NCBI GenBank assembly: GCA_910587095.1
Contig: CAJUMJ010000011.1
Span: forward strand, 1 to 64,000
DNA length: 64,000 nucleotides
Origin: an uncultured Lachnospiraceae bacterium
Lineage (GTDB): Bacteria; Bacillota; Clostridia; Lachnospirales; Lachnospiraceae
Direction of reading: 5' to 3'
Below, one piece after another: positions 53,481 to 62,247 of the stretch (positions are counted from its first letter, which is position 1; each line of letters begins with the position of its first letter). Position numbers and translations under genes: made by a program. The notes below the pieces were generated by a model, which did no database searches, had not been told where the DNA came from, and saw nothing but the letters and a program-made list of their open reading frames with translations.

Positions 53481-53876
53481 TCATTCTGTCCGATTCCCCT
53501 CATTCACTTCGGCCGCCTCTCTGTCAGCCGCCATCACTTCCTCAATCCGCTTCGACATATTTACCCCATAGGCGATGGACTGATCCATAATAAAGTGAAT
53601 CTGCGGTGTACTTCGCAAATTGATCGTGCGCGCGAGCTGTCCGCGAATATATCCCTCCGCGCTCTCAAGTCCGGCAAGCGTATCCGCCTGTGCCTTCTCA
53701 TCGCCAAGCACGCTGATCCACGCCTTGCATGTCTTCAAGTCGGGAGCAACCTCCACGGCCACCACCGACGTCATGGGAGCGATTCTCGGATCCTTGATCC
53801 CGCTTCGGATAATCTCGGCCAGCACACGCTGTACTTCCCCGTTGATCCGGGTATTTTTGACACTGTTTTTCCTCAT
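53481..53876 (-). CDS. rbfA: ribosome-binding factor A
   Basis: This is a 30S maturation factor that binds near the 5-prime end of 16S rRNA. The 131-residue protein has the KH-type RbfA fold, with INGEVQRVLAEIIRSGIKDPRI and MTSVVAVEVAPDLKTCKAWISV. The start at 53874-53876 (MRKNSVKN) follows GGAGGG; the longer frame upstream overlaps infB and lacks similarity. Gap to infB is 13 bp. Confidence 0.95.
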   Translation of the reverse strand: MRKNSVKNTRINGEVQRVLAEIIRSGIKDPRIAPMTSVVAVEVAPDLKTCKAWISVLGDEKAQADTLAGLESAEGYIRGQLARTINLRSTPQIHFIMDQSIAYGVNMSKRIEEVMAADREAAEVNEGNRTE

Positions 53877-53889
53877 AGACACCCTCCGG

Positions 53890-56772
53890 TTATCTTGGTA
53901 CTTCGACCATGATATAAGCTTCCACAATGTCGAGTTCCTGCATCTTGTCAAAGCCGTCAAACACCAGGCCGCATTCAAACCCGGCTTTCACTTCCTTCAC
54001 ATCGTCCTTAAACCGCTTCAGGGATGCAAGCTGTCCCTCATAAATCTGCTCCTCTCCTCTGCGGATGCGGATCTTGCAATTTCTCTGGAACTCGCCGTCA
54101 AGCACATAGGAACCTGCGATATTGCCGATAGCGGACGCCTTGAATATCTGACGCACCTCGGCATGGCCGATCACCTTCTCCTCAAAGATCGGGTCTAGCA
54201 TACCCTTCATGGCCGCTTCGATATCCTCGATAGCCTGATATATTACTTTATAGAGACGCACATCCACGCCTTCGCGCTCCGCGACTGTTTTCGCCGTTGC
54301 ATCCGGTCTTACGTTGAATCCGATGATAATCGCCGAGGATGCGGAAGCGAGGGACACATCCGACTCGTTGATGGCGCCCACGCCGCCGTGAATGCACTTC
54401 ACCACGACCTCCTCGTTGGACAGCTTCAAAAGACTCTGCTTCAAAGCCTCCACGCTGCCTTGTACGTCAGCCTTGACAATCAGGTTAAGCTCCTTCAGAT
54501 TGCCCTCCTGAATCTGGTTGAACAGATCATCCAGGGACATCTTCGTCTTAGTATCTGCAAGCATCTCCTCTTTATGCTGCGCCATGTAAGTTTCCGCATA
54601 AGATTTCGCGCTCTTATCGTTCTCATGGACAATAAACACCTCGCCGGCGCTTGGCACATCGGATAAACCGAGAATTTCCACGGGTGTGGAAGGCTTCGCC
54701 TCCTTCACTCGTCTGCCCTTGTCGTCGATCATGGCTCTCACTTTGCCGTGGCTTGCCCCGGCGGAGATAAAGTCTCCCACATGAAGCGTACCTTTTTGCA
54801 CAAGCACGGTTGCCACAGGGCCTCTTCCCTTGTCAAGCTCTGCCTCGATCACCAGACCTCTCGCATTTCTGTCCGGGTTCGCCTTAAGCTCCAGAATCTC
54901 CGCAGTGAGAAGAATCGTCTCCAGAAGGGTCTCGATTCCCTCCCCCGACTTCGCGGATACGGGCACAAACTCCGTAGACCCGCCCCAATCAACCGGAATC
55001 AGCTCATACTCCGTCATCTCCTGCTTTACGCGGTCGATGTTCGCGTTTGGCTTGTCGATCTTGTTGACCGCTACGATGATCTCTATGCCGGCCGCTTTCG
55101 CATGGTTGATGGCCTCCACCGTCTGAGGCATCACGCCGTCATCGGCCGCCACGACAAGCACCGCGATATCCGTGGAATTGGCGCCGCGCATACGCATGGC
55201 CGTAAACGCTTCATGACCCGGCGTATCCAGGAAAGTGATGCTCTGTCCCTTGACGCCAACCGTGTAAGCGCCGATTGCCTGAGTGATGCCGCCCGCTTCC
55301 TTATCCGTCACGTTCGTCTTCCGGATCGCGTCTAACAGGGACGTCTTACCGTGATCTACGTGTCCCATCACGCAGATTACCGGGGGACGCGCCACCATCG
55401 TGGAGACATCTTCCTCCTCCTCGCGAAGAAGCTCCTCGATCACATCCACCTTGACTTCCTTCTCACAAATAATCTCGTATTCGATGGCGATGTTTTCCGC
55501 CTCCTCGAAAGTGACATCCGAATTCAGAGTCACGATCTGCCCCTGCAAGAACAGTTTCTTGATAATCACCGAAGGCTGGATTTTCATCTTGTCAGCCAGC
55601 TCCTTGATCGTCAATGTCTCCGGAATTGTGATCACTTTGATCTTCTCCTCCTTCGACTCTTCCGGCTTCTTTTCCGGTTTAATGAAACGGCCCGCCTTGT
55701 TACGGCTCTTTACCGCCGTCTCGTCCTCCTCATAGATGTGGTCTTTCTTTGACCGCTTATCCCTGTCCTGACTGGATTTGCGCTTTTCTTCCTCCCTGCG
55801 CTTCTCCACGTCCTTGCCGGGCGCCTCAGCGACAAAGTCCTTCTGACCGTTATTTTTCTTAAATCGATTGTCCTGCCCGCCGTTTCCTCTCTGAGGGCGG
55901 TCATTATTTCCACCGTTCCTGCCGCCAGCGAAGGGAGCGCCGCCGCCTTTGCGATCACCCTGCCCGCCGTTATAATTCGGCCTGCCCTGACCCTCAGGTC
56001 TGCGATTTTCCCCTGCACCTCGCGCTCTCTCCTGTCCGGGAGCCGTTCTGTTTGCGGCTGCCGGTTTTTTATTATTGACTTCCCTGTTCTCACGGTTTTC
56101 ACGGCTTTCACGGCTTTCCCTGTTTTCCCGATTTTCCCTGCTTTCGCGGTTCTCACGGTTTTCCTTTTCGCGGTTTTCCCTGTTTTGCTTTTCAAGAAGC
56201 CTCTGCTCCAAGCGTTTCTCCTGCTGCTGTCTCTGGCGGACTTCATAAGGCTCTGCCGTCACCGGGATCGGCTTCTGGGTAGGACGCACGATTTTGTGCG
56301 GTACATTCTGAGGCTGTACAGGACGGGCGCCGTTCGACACCGGCCTGCTGCCGCCTCTGTTCTGACCGCCTCCCGCATTCTGCTGCTGTCGTCCCCCCAT
56401 CTTGGAATTATGGGGATTACTCACGAAGATGATCCTTTTTTTCTTAGGCTGTTCCGGCTTCCCTGATTTATCCGGTGCCTTCTCCGTATTCTCTGCTTTC
56501 GCAGGTGCTTTCTGAACAGGCGCTGACGTTCCCTTTTCGGGGGCCTCATCCCGCTTTTGCTTTTCCTCCTGGATAGCCGGCTCCTTCATCAAAGCGTCTC
56601 CTTCCGGTTTGCCCGAAGAACCGAACTGCTTTCTTACCAGGGCGATCGCCTCGTCCTCAATGGAGCTCTGCGCCACCTTCACCTCATATCCTTTCGCCTG
56701 CAAAAAATCGATCAGCTCCTTGCTCTTCCTGTCCACCTCTTTTGCCAGCTCATGTACTTTCATCTTCGCCAT
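53890..56772 (-). CDS. infB: translation initiation factor IF-2
   Basis: This GTPase positions initiator tRNA on the ribosome. The 960-residue protein has an N-terminal IF2_N helix bundle (KVHELAKEVDRKSKELIDFL), a long low-complexity region (about 50-370) rich in Asn/Arg/Glu, Gly and Lys, and a second IF2_N module. The GTPase domain begins near 460 (VMGHVDHGKTSLLDAI, DTPGHEAF, NKID), and domains II-IV follow. The start at 56770-56772 (MAKMKVHE) follows GGAGGT. About 100 bp near 56085-56185 encode degenerate NRE/SRE repeats. Confidence 0.97.
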   Translation of the reverse strand: MAKMKVHELAKEVDRKSKELIDFLQAKGYEVKVAQSSIEDEAIALVRKQFGSSGKPEGDALMKEPAIQEEKQKRDEAPEKGTSAPVQKAPAKAENTEKAPDKSGKPEQPKKKRIIFVSNPHNSKMGGRQQQNAGGGQNRGGSRPVSNGARPVQPQNVPHKIVRPTQKPIPVTAEPYEVRQRQQQEKRLEQRLLEKQNRENREKENRENRESRENRENRESRESRENRENREVNNKKPAAANRTAPGQERARGAGENRRPEGQGRPNYNGGQGDRKGGGAPFAGGRNGGNNDRPQRGNGGQDNRFKKNNGQKDFVAEAPGKDVEKRREEEKRKSSQDRDKRSKKDHIYEEDETAVKSRNKAGRFIKPEKKPEESKEEKIKVITIPETLTIKELADKMKIQPSVIIKKLFLQGQIVTLNSDVTFEEAENIAIEYEIICEKEVKVDVIEELLREEEEDVSTMVARPPVICVMGHVDHGKTSLLDAIRKTNVTDKEAGGITQAIGAYTVGVKGQSITFLDTPGHEAFTAMRMRGANSTDIAVLVVAADDGVMPQTVEAINHAKAAGIEIIVAVNKIDKPNANIDRVKQEMTEYELIPVDWGGSTEFVPVSAKSGEGIETLLETILLTAEILELKANPDRNARGLVIEAELDKGRGPVATVLVQKGTLHVGDFISAGASHGKVRAMIDDKGRRVKEAKPSTPVEILGLSDVPSAGEVFIVHENDKSAKSYAETYMAQHKEEMLADTKTKMSLDDLFNQIQEGNLKELNLIVKADVQGSVEALKQSLLKLSNEEVVVKCIHGGVGAINESDVSLASASSAIIIGFNVRPDATAKTVAEREGVDVRLYKVIYQAIEDIEAAMKGMLDPIFEEKVIGHAEVRQIFKASAIGNIAGSYVLDGEFQRNCKIRIRRGEEQIYEGQLASLKRFKDDVKEVKAGFECGLVFDGFDKMQELDIVEAYIMVEVPR
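56085..56185 (-). repeat. degenerate tandem repeats in the infB linker
   Basis: Short repeating units of 9-12 bp encode a run of Glu-Asn-Arg and Glu-Ser-Arg triplets in the linker of IF-2. The units differ slightly in bases, which suggests an older or expanding slippage tract. Frame is kept. Confidence 0.7.
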
Positions 56773-56787
56773 ACTCACTACCTCCAA

Positions 56788-57111
56788 CTATTCCGAATCC
56801 GTCAAATGCTTTCGTATTGAATTTGCAAATCCCTCATCTGTCACCGCAAGAACCGATCTCTCCTCCTTGCCCATGGAATGTCCAAGCGCTGCTTTCGTCC
56901 CATGGAACGCATAGGGAACCTCGTAAAAATCACACATGTTACTATACTTTTTTCTGGTATTACCCGACGCATCCTCAGCTATAATGACCAGGCCCGCTTT
57001 ATTGCTCTTCACAGCCTGTTCCGTTGCAAATCCGCCACTGACAACATTTCTGGAGCGTGCGGCGAGTCCCAGCATTGACAACACCTTATCCCTGCCCGGT
57101 ATCTGCTTCAT
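56788..57111 (-). CDS. ylxQ: L7Ae/L30e-family RNA-binding protein (YlxQ)
   Basis: The 107-residue protein has the L7Ae-like fold, with LSMLGLAARSRNVVSGGFATEQAVKS, AGLVIIAEDASGNTRKKY and VPYAFHGTKAALG, and may bind a kink-turn RNA. The start at 57109-57111 (MKQIPGRD) follows GGAGGG. Its 5-prime end overlaps ylxR by 26 bp, as is usual in this operon. It is close to infB (15 bp). Confidence 0.9.
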   Translation of the reverse strand: MKQIPGRDKVLSMLGLAARSRNVVSGGFATEQAVKSNKAGLVIIAEDASGNTRKKYSNMCDFYEVPYAFHGTKAALGHSMGKEERSVLAVTDEGFANSIRKHLTDSE

Positions 57112-57376
57112 GCCCGCCCTCCTCAAACTCCTTCTCCAGATTCCCGTATATTTCATCCGGTACGCGCATCTTAAGGGAACGCTCCAATCCCCTGTTTTTC
57201 CTGGCCTTCGTCAGACATACCCCGCTCTTACAAAGGTATGCGCCCCTGCCGTTTTTTCTTCCGGTCACATCCAGAAAAACGGATCCCTCCGCGCTCTTTA
57301 ACACGCGCATCATCTCTCTTTTATCCTTCATTTCCCCGCAGCCCACACACTGGCGCAGGGACACCTTTTTTGCCAT
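57086..57376 (-). CDS. ylxR: YlxR (DUF448) RNA-binding protein
   Basis: The 96-residue basic protein has CVGCGEMKDKREMMRVL and GRGAYLCKSGVCLTKARK, the DUF448 signature with paired cysteines. Family members influence RNA metabolism or RNase P. It lies between nusA and ylxQ and overlaps ylxQ. A GTAGGAC sequence before the ATG is a weak ribosome site, so translation may be coupled to nusA. Confidence 0.92.
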   Translation of the reverse strand: MAKKVSLRQCVGCGEMKDKREMMRVLKSAEGSVFLDVTGRKNGRGAYLCKSGVCLTKARKNRGLERSLKMRVPDEIYGNLEKEFEEGGHEADTGQG

Positions 57377-57398
57377 ACCGTCCTACTTGCCCTCTCTG

Positions 57399-58625
57399 CT
57401 ACATTTCTCCACCGTCCGCCTCTTCTACAAGCTCCACTGCAATCTCTCCGGTGTCTTCCTCCTGCACAAACTCCTCACCGGCGTACTCTCCTTCTCCGTA
57501 CTCCTCTTCTACATATCCCTCTTCGAACGCTTCCTCTTCCTCAAACTCCTCGTCATCATAGAGATAATCCTCGTAACGGAATCCCGGCGCGTCCTTGGCC
57601 TGCGTTTCGCTCTTGATGTCAATCTTATATCCCGTCAGCCTCGCCGCCAGCCTCGCGTTTTGTCCCTCCTTGCCGATTGCGAGGGAAAGTTGATAATCAG
57701 GCACAACCACCTTGGCTGTCTTTTCGTCGGGATCGGCGAACACCGCCACGATCTTTGCGGGGGACAACGCATTCTGTATCAGATTGCCCGGATTGTCATC
57801 CCAGTTTACGATATCGATCTTCTCCCCGCAAAGCTCATCTACTATGGAATTGACTCTGGCGCCGTTTAGCCCCACGCACGCCCCAACCGCATCCACATTT
57901 GGGTTGTTTGAACGAACCGCAAGCTTCGTCCTGCTGCCGGCCTCCCTGGCAATGCTCATAATCTCCACCGTGCCGTCCTTAATCTCCGTCACCTCGGCCT
58001 CGAAAAGGCGCTTCACCAGTTCAGGATGGGTACGGCTCACTAAAATCCTGGGACCTTTTGGCGTATTTCTCACTTCCAGGATATACACCTTAATTCTCTC
58101 GGTCGGCCTGAAATGTTCGGTGCGCACCTGCTCGTTTTCGTTTAGGATAGCGTCCGCCTTGCCAAGATTGATGGAAATGTTTTTGCCCATATAACGCTGG
58201 ACAATACCTGTCACCACATCCTTCTCCTTCTCGAAGTATTGGTTGTAGATCACGCTCCGCTCCTCCTCACGGATCTTCTGTAGTATCACGCTCTTGGCAT
58301 TCTGTGTAGCGATACGTCCGAATTCCTTGGAGTGAATTTCCACGCGGACAGTATCTCCGATTTTGGCGGTCGGGTCGAACTCCTTCGCCTCCTCCGGAGA
58401 AATCTGCATCACCGGATCCTCTATCTCTTCAGCGACCTCCTTCTCCGCATAACAGAAGTAGTCGCAAGTATTTCTGTCAATCTCCACCTTAACGTTGTCC
58501 GCCTTGCCAAAATGGTTTTTATAGGCAGTAATCAGTGAATTCTCGATCGCCTCAAAGAGAGTTTCCTTGCTGATTTCCTTCTCTCTCTCCAGAATATCCA
58601 GCGCCTCCATCAATTCCTTATTCAT
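57399..58625 (-). CDS. nusA: transcription elongation/termination factor NusA
   Basis: NusA binds RNA polymerase and modulates pausing, termination and antitermination. The 408-residue protein has the N-terminal polymerase-binding domain (about 1-125), an S1 domain, and two KH domains with VGACVGLNGARVNSIVDEL and AIGKEGQNARLAARLTGYKI. A very acidic Glu/Tyr-rich tail (about 350-408) replaces the C-terminal repeats of proteobacterial NusA. GGAGGACAACGGAAA precedes the ATG. It is preceded by rimP with a 52 bp gap. Confidence 0.97.
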   Translation of the reverse strand: MNKELMEALDILEREKEISKETLFEAIENSLITAYKNHFGKADNVKVEIDRNTCDYFCYAEKEVAEEIEDPVMQISPEEAKEFDPTAKIGDTVRVEIHSKEFGRIATQNAKSVILQKIREEERSVIYNQYFEKEKDVVTGIVQRYMGKNISINLGKADAILNENEQVRTEHFRPTERIKVYILEVRNTPKGPRILVSRTHPELVKRLFEAEVTEIKDGTVEIMSIAREAGSRTKLAVRSNNPNVDAVGACVGLNGARVNSIVDELCGEKIDIVNWDDNPGNLIQNALSPAKIVAVFADPDEKTAKVVVPDYQLSLAIGKEGQNARLAARLTGYKIDIKSETQAKDAPGFRYEDYLYDDEEFEEEEAFEEGYVEEEYGEGEYAGEEFVQEEDTGEIAVELVEEADGGEM

Positions 58626-58677
58626 TTTCCGTTGTCCTCCTATGTTTCCTTACTATGAAATAAGCAAAGCAAACGCT

Positions 58678-59142
58678 TTAAAAATCCAGTGCCAGTCTGA
58701 CCGCCGCAATATCCGGCCTCGCCAATGTACGCAGCCCCCCGTCTTCCTCAATGGTGACGGACTCCCCGTCAAAAGCTTTCAAAATTCCCGCAAAATCCTT
58801 CTGTCCGTCTATGGGCTTGTAAGTTTTGATTTCCACCGCCTCGCCCAGGCTTTTTTCCAGATGTCTGTCCTTTTTTAAAAGCCTCCCAAGTCCCGGACTG
58901 CTGACCTCCAAAATGTAAGCGTCCGCTATAAAGTCCTCCGCGTCGAGCGCATCGGATAACGCACGGCTCACATTCTCACAATCCTGGATATTCACACCCT
59001 CCGGCTTGTCGATATAAGCCCGCAGATAATAGTCTTTTCCTTCCTTCACGTACTCCACGTCGTAGATTTCCACCTCGTACCGCTCGACGATAGGAGCCAG
59101 AAGCTGTTCGGTTTTCTCCTCGTATGTTTCCCTTCTTGACAT
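58678..59142 (-). CDS. rimP: ribosome maturation factor RimP
   Basis: The 154-residue protein helps the 30S subunit mature. Motifs are VEIYDVEYVKEGKDYYLRAYID, DCENVSRALSDALD and YILEVSSPGLGRLLKK. The start at 59140-59142 (MSRRETYEE) follows AAAGGACATT; the frame upstream has no similarity. It is the first gene of the nusA-infB operon, and a terminator-like hairpin lies in its leader. Confidence 0.95.
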   Translation of the reverse strand: MSRRETYEEKTEQLLAPIVERYEVEIYDVEYVKEGKDYYLRAYIDKPEGVNIQDCENVSRALSDALDAEDFIADAYILEVSSPGLGRLLKKDRHLEKSLGEAVEIKTYKPIDGQKDFAGILKAFDGESVTIEEDGGLRTLARPDIAAVRLALDF

Positions 59143-59170
59143 AATGTCCTTTCTGTTCCCCCCTATGCAC

Positions 59171-59198
59171 GGAAAAGAGCGGGCTTGCAAGCCCACTC
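59171..59198 (-). terminator. terminator-like hairpin in the rimP leader
   Basis: On the minus strand, GAGTGGGCTTG pairs with CAAGCCCGCTC (one mismatch) and is followed by TTTTCC. It lies between the promoter at 59231-59259 and the rimP start, so it could attenuate the whole operon. The T-run is short. Confidence 0.55.
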
Positions 59199-59230
59199 TC
59201 ATTTTAGTAACCATTCTTAATACTGAGGAT

Positions 59231-59259
59231 ATTATACCACTCCTCACCCTTCATTGCAA
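59231..59259 (-). promoter_or_regulatory. strong sigma-A-type promoter of the rimP-nusA-infB operon
   Basis: On the minus strand, TTGCAA (59254-59259) and a consensus TATAAT (59231-59236) are separated by 17 bp, about 90 bp upstream of rimP. Confidence 0.85.
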
Positions 59260-59384
59260 GTGCTATTTCCAAAAGATACAAACGGACAAACAAAACGGCC
59301 GCGCCTGACGCCGCAACGATTGACACCGGGGCCGATATCCATTACTCTATAGATAACTTTTATCACGGACAAGAGGGGAAAAAT

Positions 59385-61217
59385 ATGTTAAATAAAGCGA
59401 ATTTCATTTTATTGCTGCATCTGTTTCAGAGCTTCTTAAGCACCTGGGCGCTGATGAAAGCATCCCGCATGGAGCCCGGCAATATTCTCACTTTTGTCTT
59501 CTTCCTTCTGCTGTTTTTCTTCTACCGGCACGTTAACCGCAGAGTGGACAGTCTGCAGGAGGCCCTTTTGCCAAAGGGAAATACAAAAAGCCGCGTGACC
59601 CTGGCCCTCTCCGTTGTGTTTACCCTTTTCTACATGCTGGTGGACTATCCCTACTATATAGAACGACTCACAAGCAGGCTCTACCGTTGTCTCATTCTTT
59701 CTCTGGTATTTTCCGGTTTTGTGATTTTATTTTATTACCTGCTCACCTTTTTGTTTTCTTATACCTGCAACAAAGCCCGTCTGCAGTCAGTCATGCTCTC
59801 CGATTACTGGCCGGCTTGCTATCTTTGGGTCGCTCACCCCAGGCTCTCTGCCTGTTTTACTAAAATTGCCGGCTTTTACAAAAGCCATGTGACCCTCTCA
59901 ACCTTTCTTCTCTGTATGCTGGGCTGGCTGCCTTACTATCTCTACCAGTATCCGGGGATTATGACTCCCGACAGCATCAACCAGTTTGAGCAGGTTCTTG
60001 GCCTCATCCCTTACTCCAACCACCATCCCTGGGTACACACACTGGTATTCGGCTTTTTTTACCGGATCGGCTACGTAGCGACAGGCAATATGGTGGTTGC
60101 CGTATCGGTCTATACCCTTTTTCAAATGTGTCTGCTGGCCGGCAGTGCGGCTTGCCTTACAGGAACTCTCCGGGCGCGAAAAGTACGTCCCTTTGTCCTG
60201 CTTCTGATCACCGCGTTCTATGCCCTGATCCCCTACCATGCCGTCTTTTCCGTCACAATCTGGAAAGATATCCCCTTCGCGGCCGCGGTGATGTTCTTCC
60301 AGTGCGCCATGCTGCGGTTAATTCTCTCTCCAAAAGCAAAGCGAAACGACCTGGTTCTCTTTTTCATATCAGGCGTTATGATATGCCTCTTCCGCTCCAA
60401 CGGCTGGTACGCCTTTCTGGCGCTTGTACCGCTTCTTTTGTTTACCTTCCGCAGACAGGCCAGACGCTTTTATCCGGCGCTCCTTCTCATCTTTGCCGTC
60501 GCTCTGATCGTCAAATACCCCGTGATGAAATCCTGTCGCGTGACACAGCCCGATTTTATCGAATCCGTCTGTATTCCGATGCAGCAAATCACAGCCGTTA
60601 TTTGTAATGACAGACCGCTCACCGAAGAGCAGCTTTCCCTGGTTGAACAGGTTGTCGATCTGACTTATATCCATGAGCTTTATAATCCCACCTTCGCCGA
60701 CAACATCAAGGAGCTTGTCCGGGCGGGAAACCAGGACTACCTTGTCAGTCACAAAGAAGAGTTTTTCCGGCTTTGGGTCCAACTGGGCCTCCGTTATCCT
60801 TTTGACTACCTGACCGCCTATATACAGCAGACCTACGGCTACTGGTATCCCGACTCCTTCTATCTCGTGGCGGAAGCCGAGGGAGTGAGCGCCACAAGCC
60901 TGGGCGTCTCCCACACGCCCTTAATCGGCGGCCCTCTTGTCGTCAAGGGAAAAGAAATCGCCATCAAACTCGGAAGCATGGTTCCCATTTACGGCACGCT
61001 CTGGAGCATGGGCGTCGCCTGCTGGATCCTTCTCTTCAGCATCGGCACCGTCACCATCCGCCGGGAATATCACAAACTTCCCTGCTATCTGCCAGGTTTT
61101 CTTCTCCTTTTAACCGTGCTTATCGCAACGCCGGTAGCCACGGAGTTTCGCTATGTCTACTTTATAGTGTTTAGTCTGCCCTTTTATCTGACTGTCGCCA
61201 TGCTGCCCTCCGACTGA
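59385..61217 (+). CDS. large polytopic membrane protein, DUF6020-like
   Basis: The 610-residue protein has roughly 12-14 hydrophobic segments. A central loop, QYPGIMTPDSINQFEQVLGL ... NHHPWVHTLVFG, has polar and His-rich residues between membrane helices, as in GT-C-type glycosyltransferases and the DUF6020 family. GAGGGGAAAAAT precedes the ATG. No glycosylation genes are adjacent. It is convergent with the MBL-fold gene (5 bp gap). Function is not established; a lipid-linked sugar transferase role is a guess from fold type. Confidence 0.75.
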   Translation: MLNKANFILLLHLFQSFLSTWALMKASRMEPGNILTFVFFLLLFFFYRHVNRRVDSLQEALLPKGNTKSRVTLALSVVFTLFYMLVDYPYYIERLTSRLYRCLILSLVFSGFVILFYYLLTFLFSYTCNKARLQSVMLSDYWPACYLWVAHPRLSACFTKIAGFYKSHVTLSTFLLCMLGWLPYYLYQYPGIMTPDSINQFEQVLGLIPYSNHHPWVHTLVFGFFYRIGYVATGNMVVAVSVYTLFQMCLLAGSAACLTGTLRARKVRPFVLLLITAFYALIPYHAVFSVTIWKDIPFAAAVMFFQCAMLRLILSPKAKRNDLVLFFISGVMICLFRSNGWYAFLALVPLLLFTFRRQARRFYPALLLIFAVALIVKYPVMKSCRVTQPDFIESVCIPMQQITAVICNDRPLTEEQLSLVEQVVDLTYIHELYNPTFADNIKELVRAGNQDYLVSHKEEFFRLWVQLGLRYPFDYLTAYIQQTYGYWYPDSFYLVAEAEGVSATSLGVSHTPLIGGPLVVKGKEIAIKLGSMVPIYGTLWSMGVACWILLFSIGTVTIRREYHKLPCYLPGFLLLLTVLIATPVATEFRYVYFIVFSLPFYLTVAMLPSD

Positions 61218-61222
61218 AAGGC

Positions 61223-62053
61223 TTACGGTAAAAAAATGCAGTCCCCTGCCTTTAAATGGGAATACACAATGCCATCCACGCTCTGCGCAAAACGGCTCCG
61301 CGCCACATCGCCCGTGCAGTGATTAAATCCCGCGAGCGCGATCCCAAGCTCCCCAAGTCTCCTCATGGTTTCCTCAAGCCGCGCCTCGTCCGCCTCTACC
61401 AGATGTGAACCGCCGAAAACAGCATACACGGGACGCGCAAACCGCTCCGTCACGCTCTCAATCATATTTAAAACCCCCGGATGGCTGCATCCCACAACCA
61501 GAACCAGACCCTTCTCACGCTCAAGCACCAGACAGACCTCATCCGGAAAATCGTCTGCCGTCATCCCCGCTTCCGTCTGCCTGACAAATCGGGACGGAAT
61601 TTTCTCAAACTCATGAAAACGCCGGAAGCCGCCCACCACATGGCAACCCTCATCCAAAGTTTCACCCCCCTCGCATACCAGATGCTCTATCCCGTTTTCC
61701 TCCAGAAAAGCGCTTCCAAAACCACAGCCAAGATACGTATACTTTTCCCCCTCGCGGGCGTACTTTTCCTCAAAAAACTTCGGCCCCGTTATAAGAGGCG
61801 CACAAACGCCATGGCGCACCATATCGGGATATCCGCCCGCATGGTCGTAATGGCTGTGGCTCAGCACCACATAGTCCACGTCCTCCAAGGACACATTCAT
61901 CTTTCCCGCGTTTTCCCTGGCCGCGCTGCCCGCGCTGCAGTCGAAAAGAATTTTAAGCCGCTCCGTCTCCACCAGGAATGACAGCCCATGCTCCGCCGCA
62001 AGGGACCTGTTCTTAGAGAGATTATTTTCCAACAATGTACGCAAAACAATCAT
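61223..62053 (-). CDS. MBL-fold metal-dependent hydrolase (COG1237-like)
   Basis: The 276-residue cytoplasmic protein has the metal-binding motif VVLSHSHYDHAGGYPDM near residue 65, later VVGCSHPGVLNMIE and FGGSHLVEA, and ends with AGFNHCTGDVA. This layout matches the COG1237 group (annotated as a dihydropterin-ribofuranosyl-aminobenzene-phosphate synthase-like family). The real substrate in bacteria is unknown. AAGGAAGG precedes the ATG. It is monocistronic by context. Confidence 0.88.
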   Translation of the reverse strand: MIVLRTLLENNLSKNRSLAAEHGLSFLVETERLKILFDCSAGSAARENAGKMNVSLEDVDYVVLSHSHYDHAGGYPDMVRHGVCAPLITGPKFFEEKYAREGEKYTYLGCGFGSAFLEENGIEHLVCEGGETLDEGCHVVGGFRRFHEFEKIPSRFVRQTEAGMTADDFPDEVCLVLEREKGLVLVVGCSHPGVLNMIESVTERFARPVYAVFGGSHLVEADEARLEETMRRLGELGIALAGFNHCTGDVARSRFAQSVDGIVYSHLKAGDCIFLP

Positions 62054-62085
62054 ATGTAATCCTTCCTTTCCATGACGTTCTCACT

Positions 62086-62247
62086 TCACCCGTTTCTTCT
62101 TTTGCAGTATTCGTCGAAGCTTATGAAATCATTTTCTTTATCTGCATATATTTTCACATCCTGAAGACTGCAATTCATATGCTCTATTTGGGCAATTTGT
62201 CTCTCATCAAATATTGTCCCTTTTAAATTTGCCCCATCCAATTGTAT
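62086..62247 (-). pseudogene. in-frame tail of the pentapeptide gene after its stop codon
   Basis: Directly after the TGA at 62248-62250 the same frame stays open for 53 codons. It begins with a further pentapeptide-like stretch, LDGANLKGTIFDERQI, which is the usual end of such domains, and then a polar tail ending KRRNG. The TGA therefore looks like a nonsense change inside a longer gene. It could also be a sequencing error. Confidence 0.65.
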
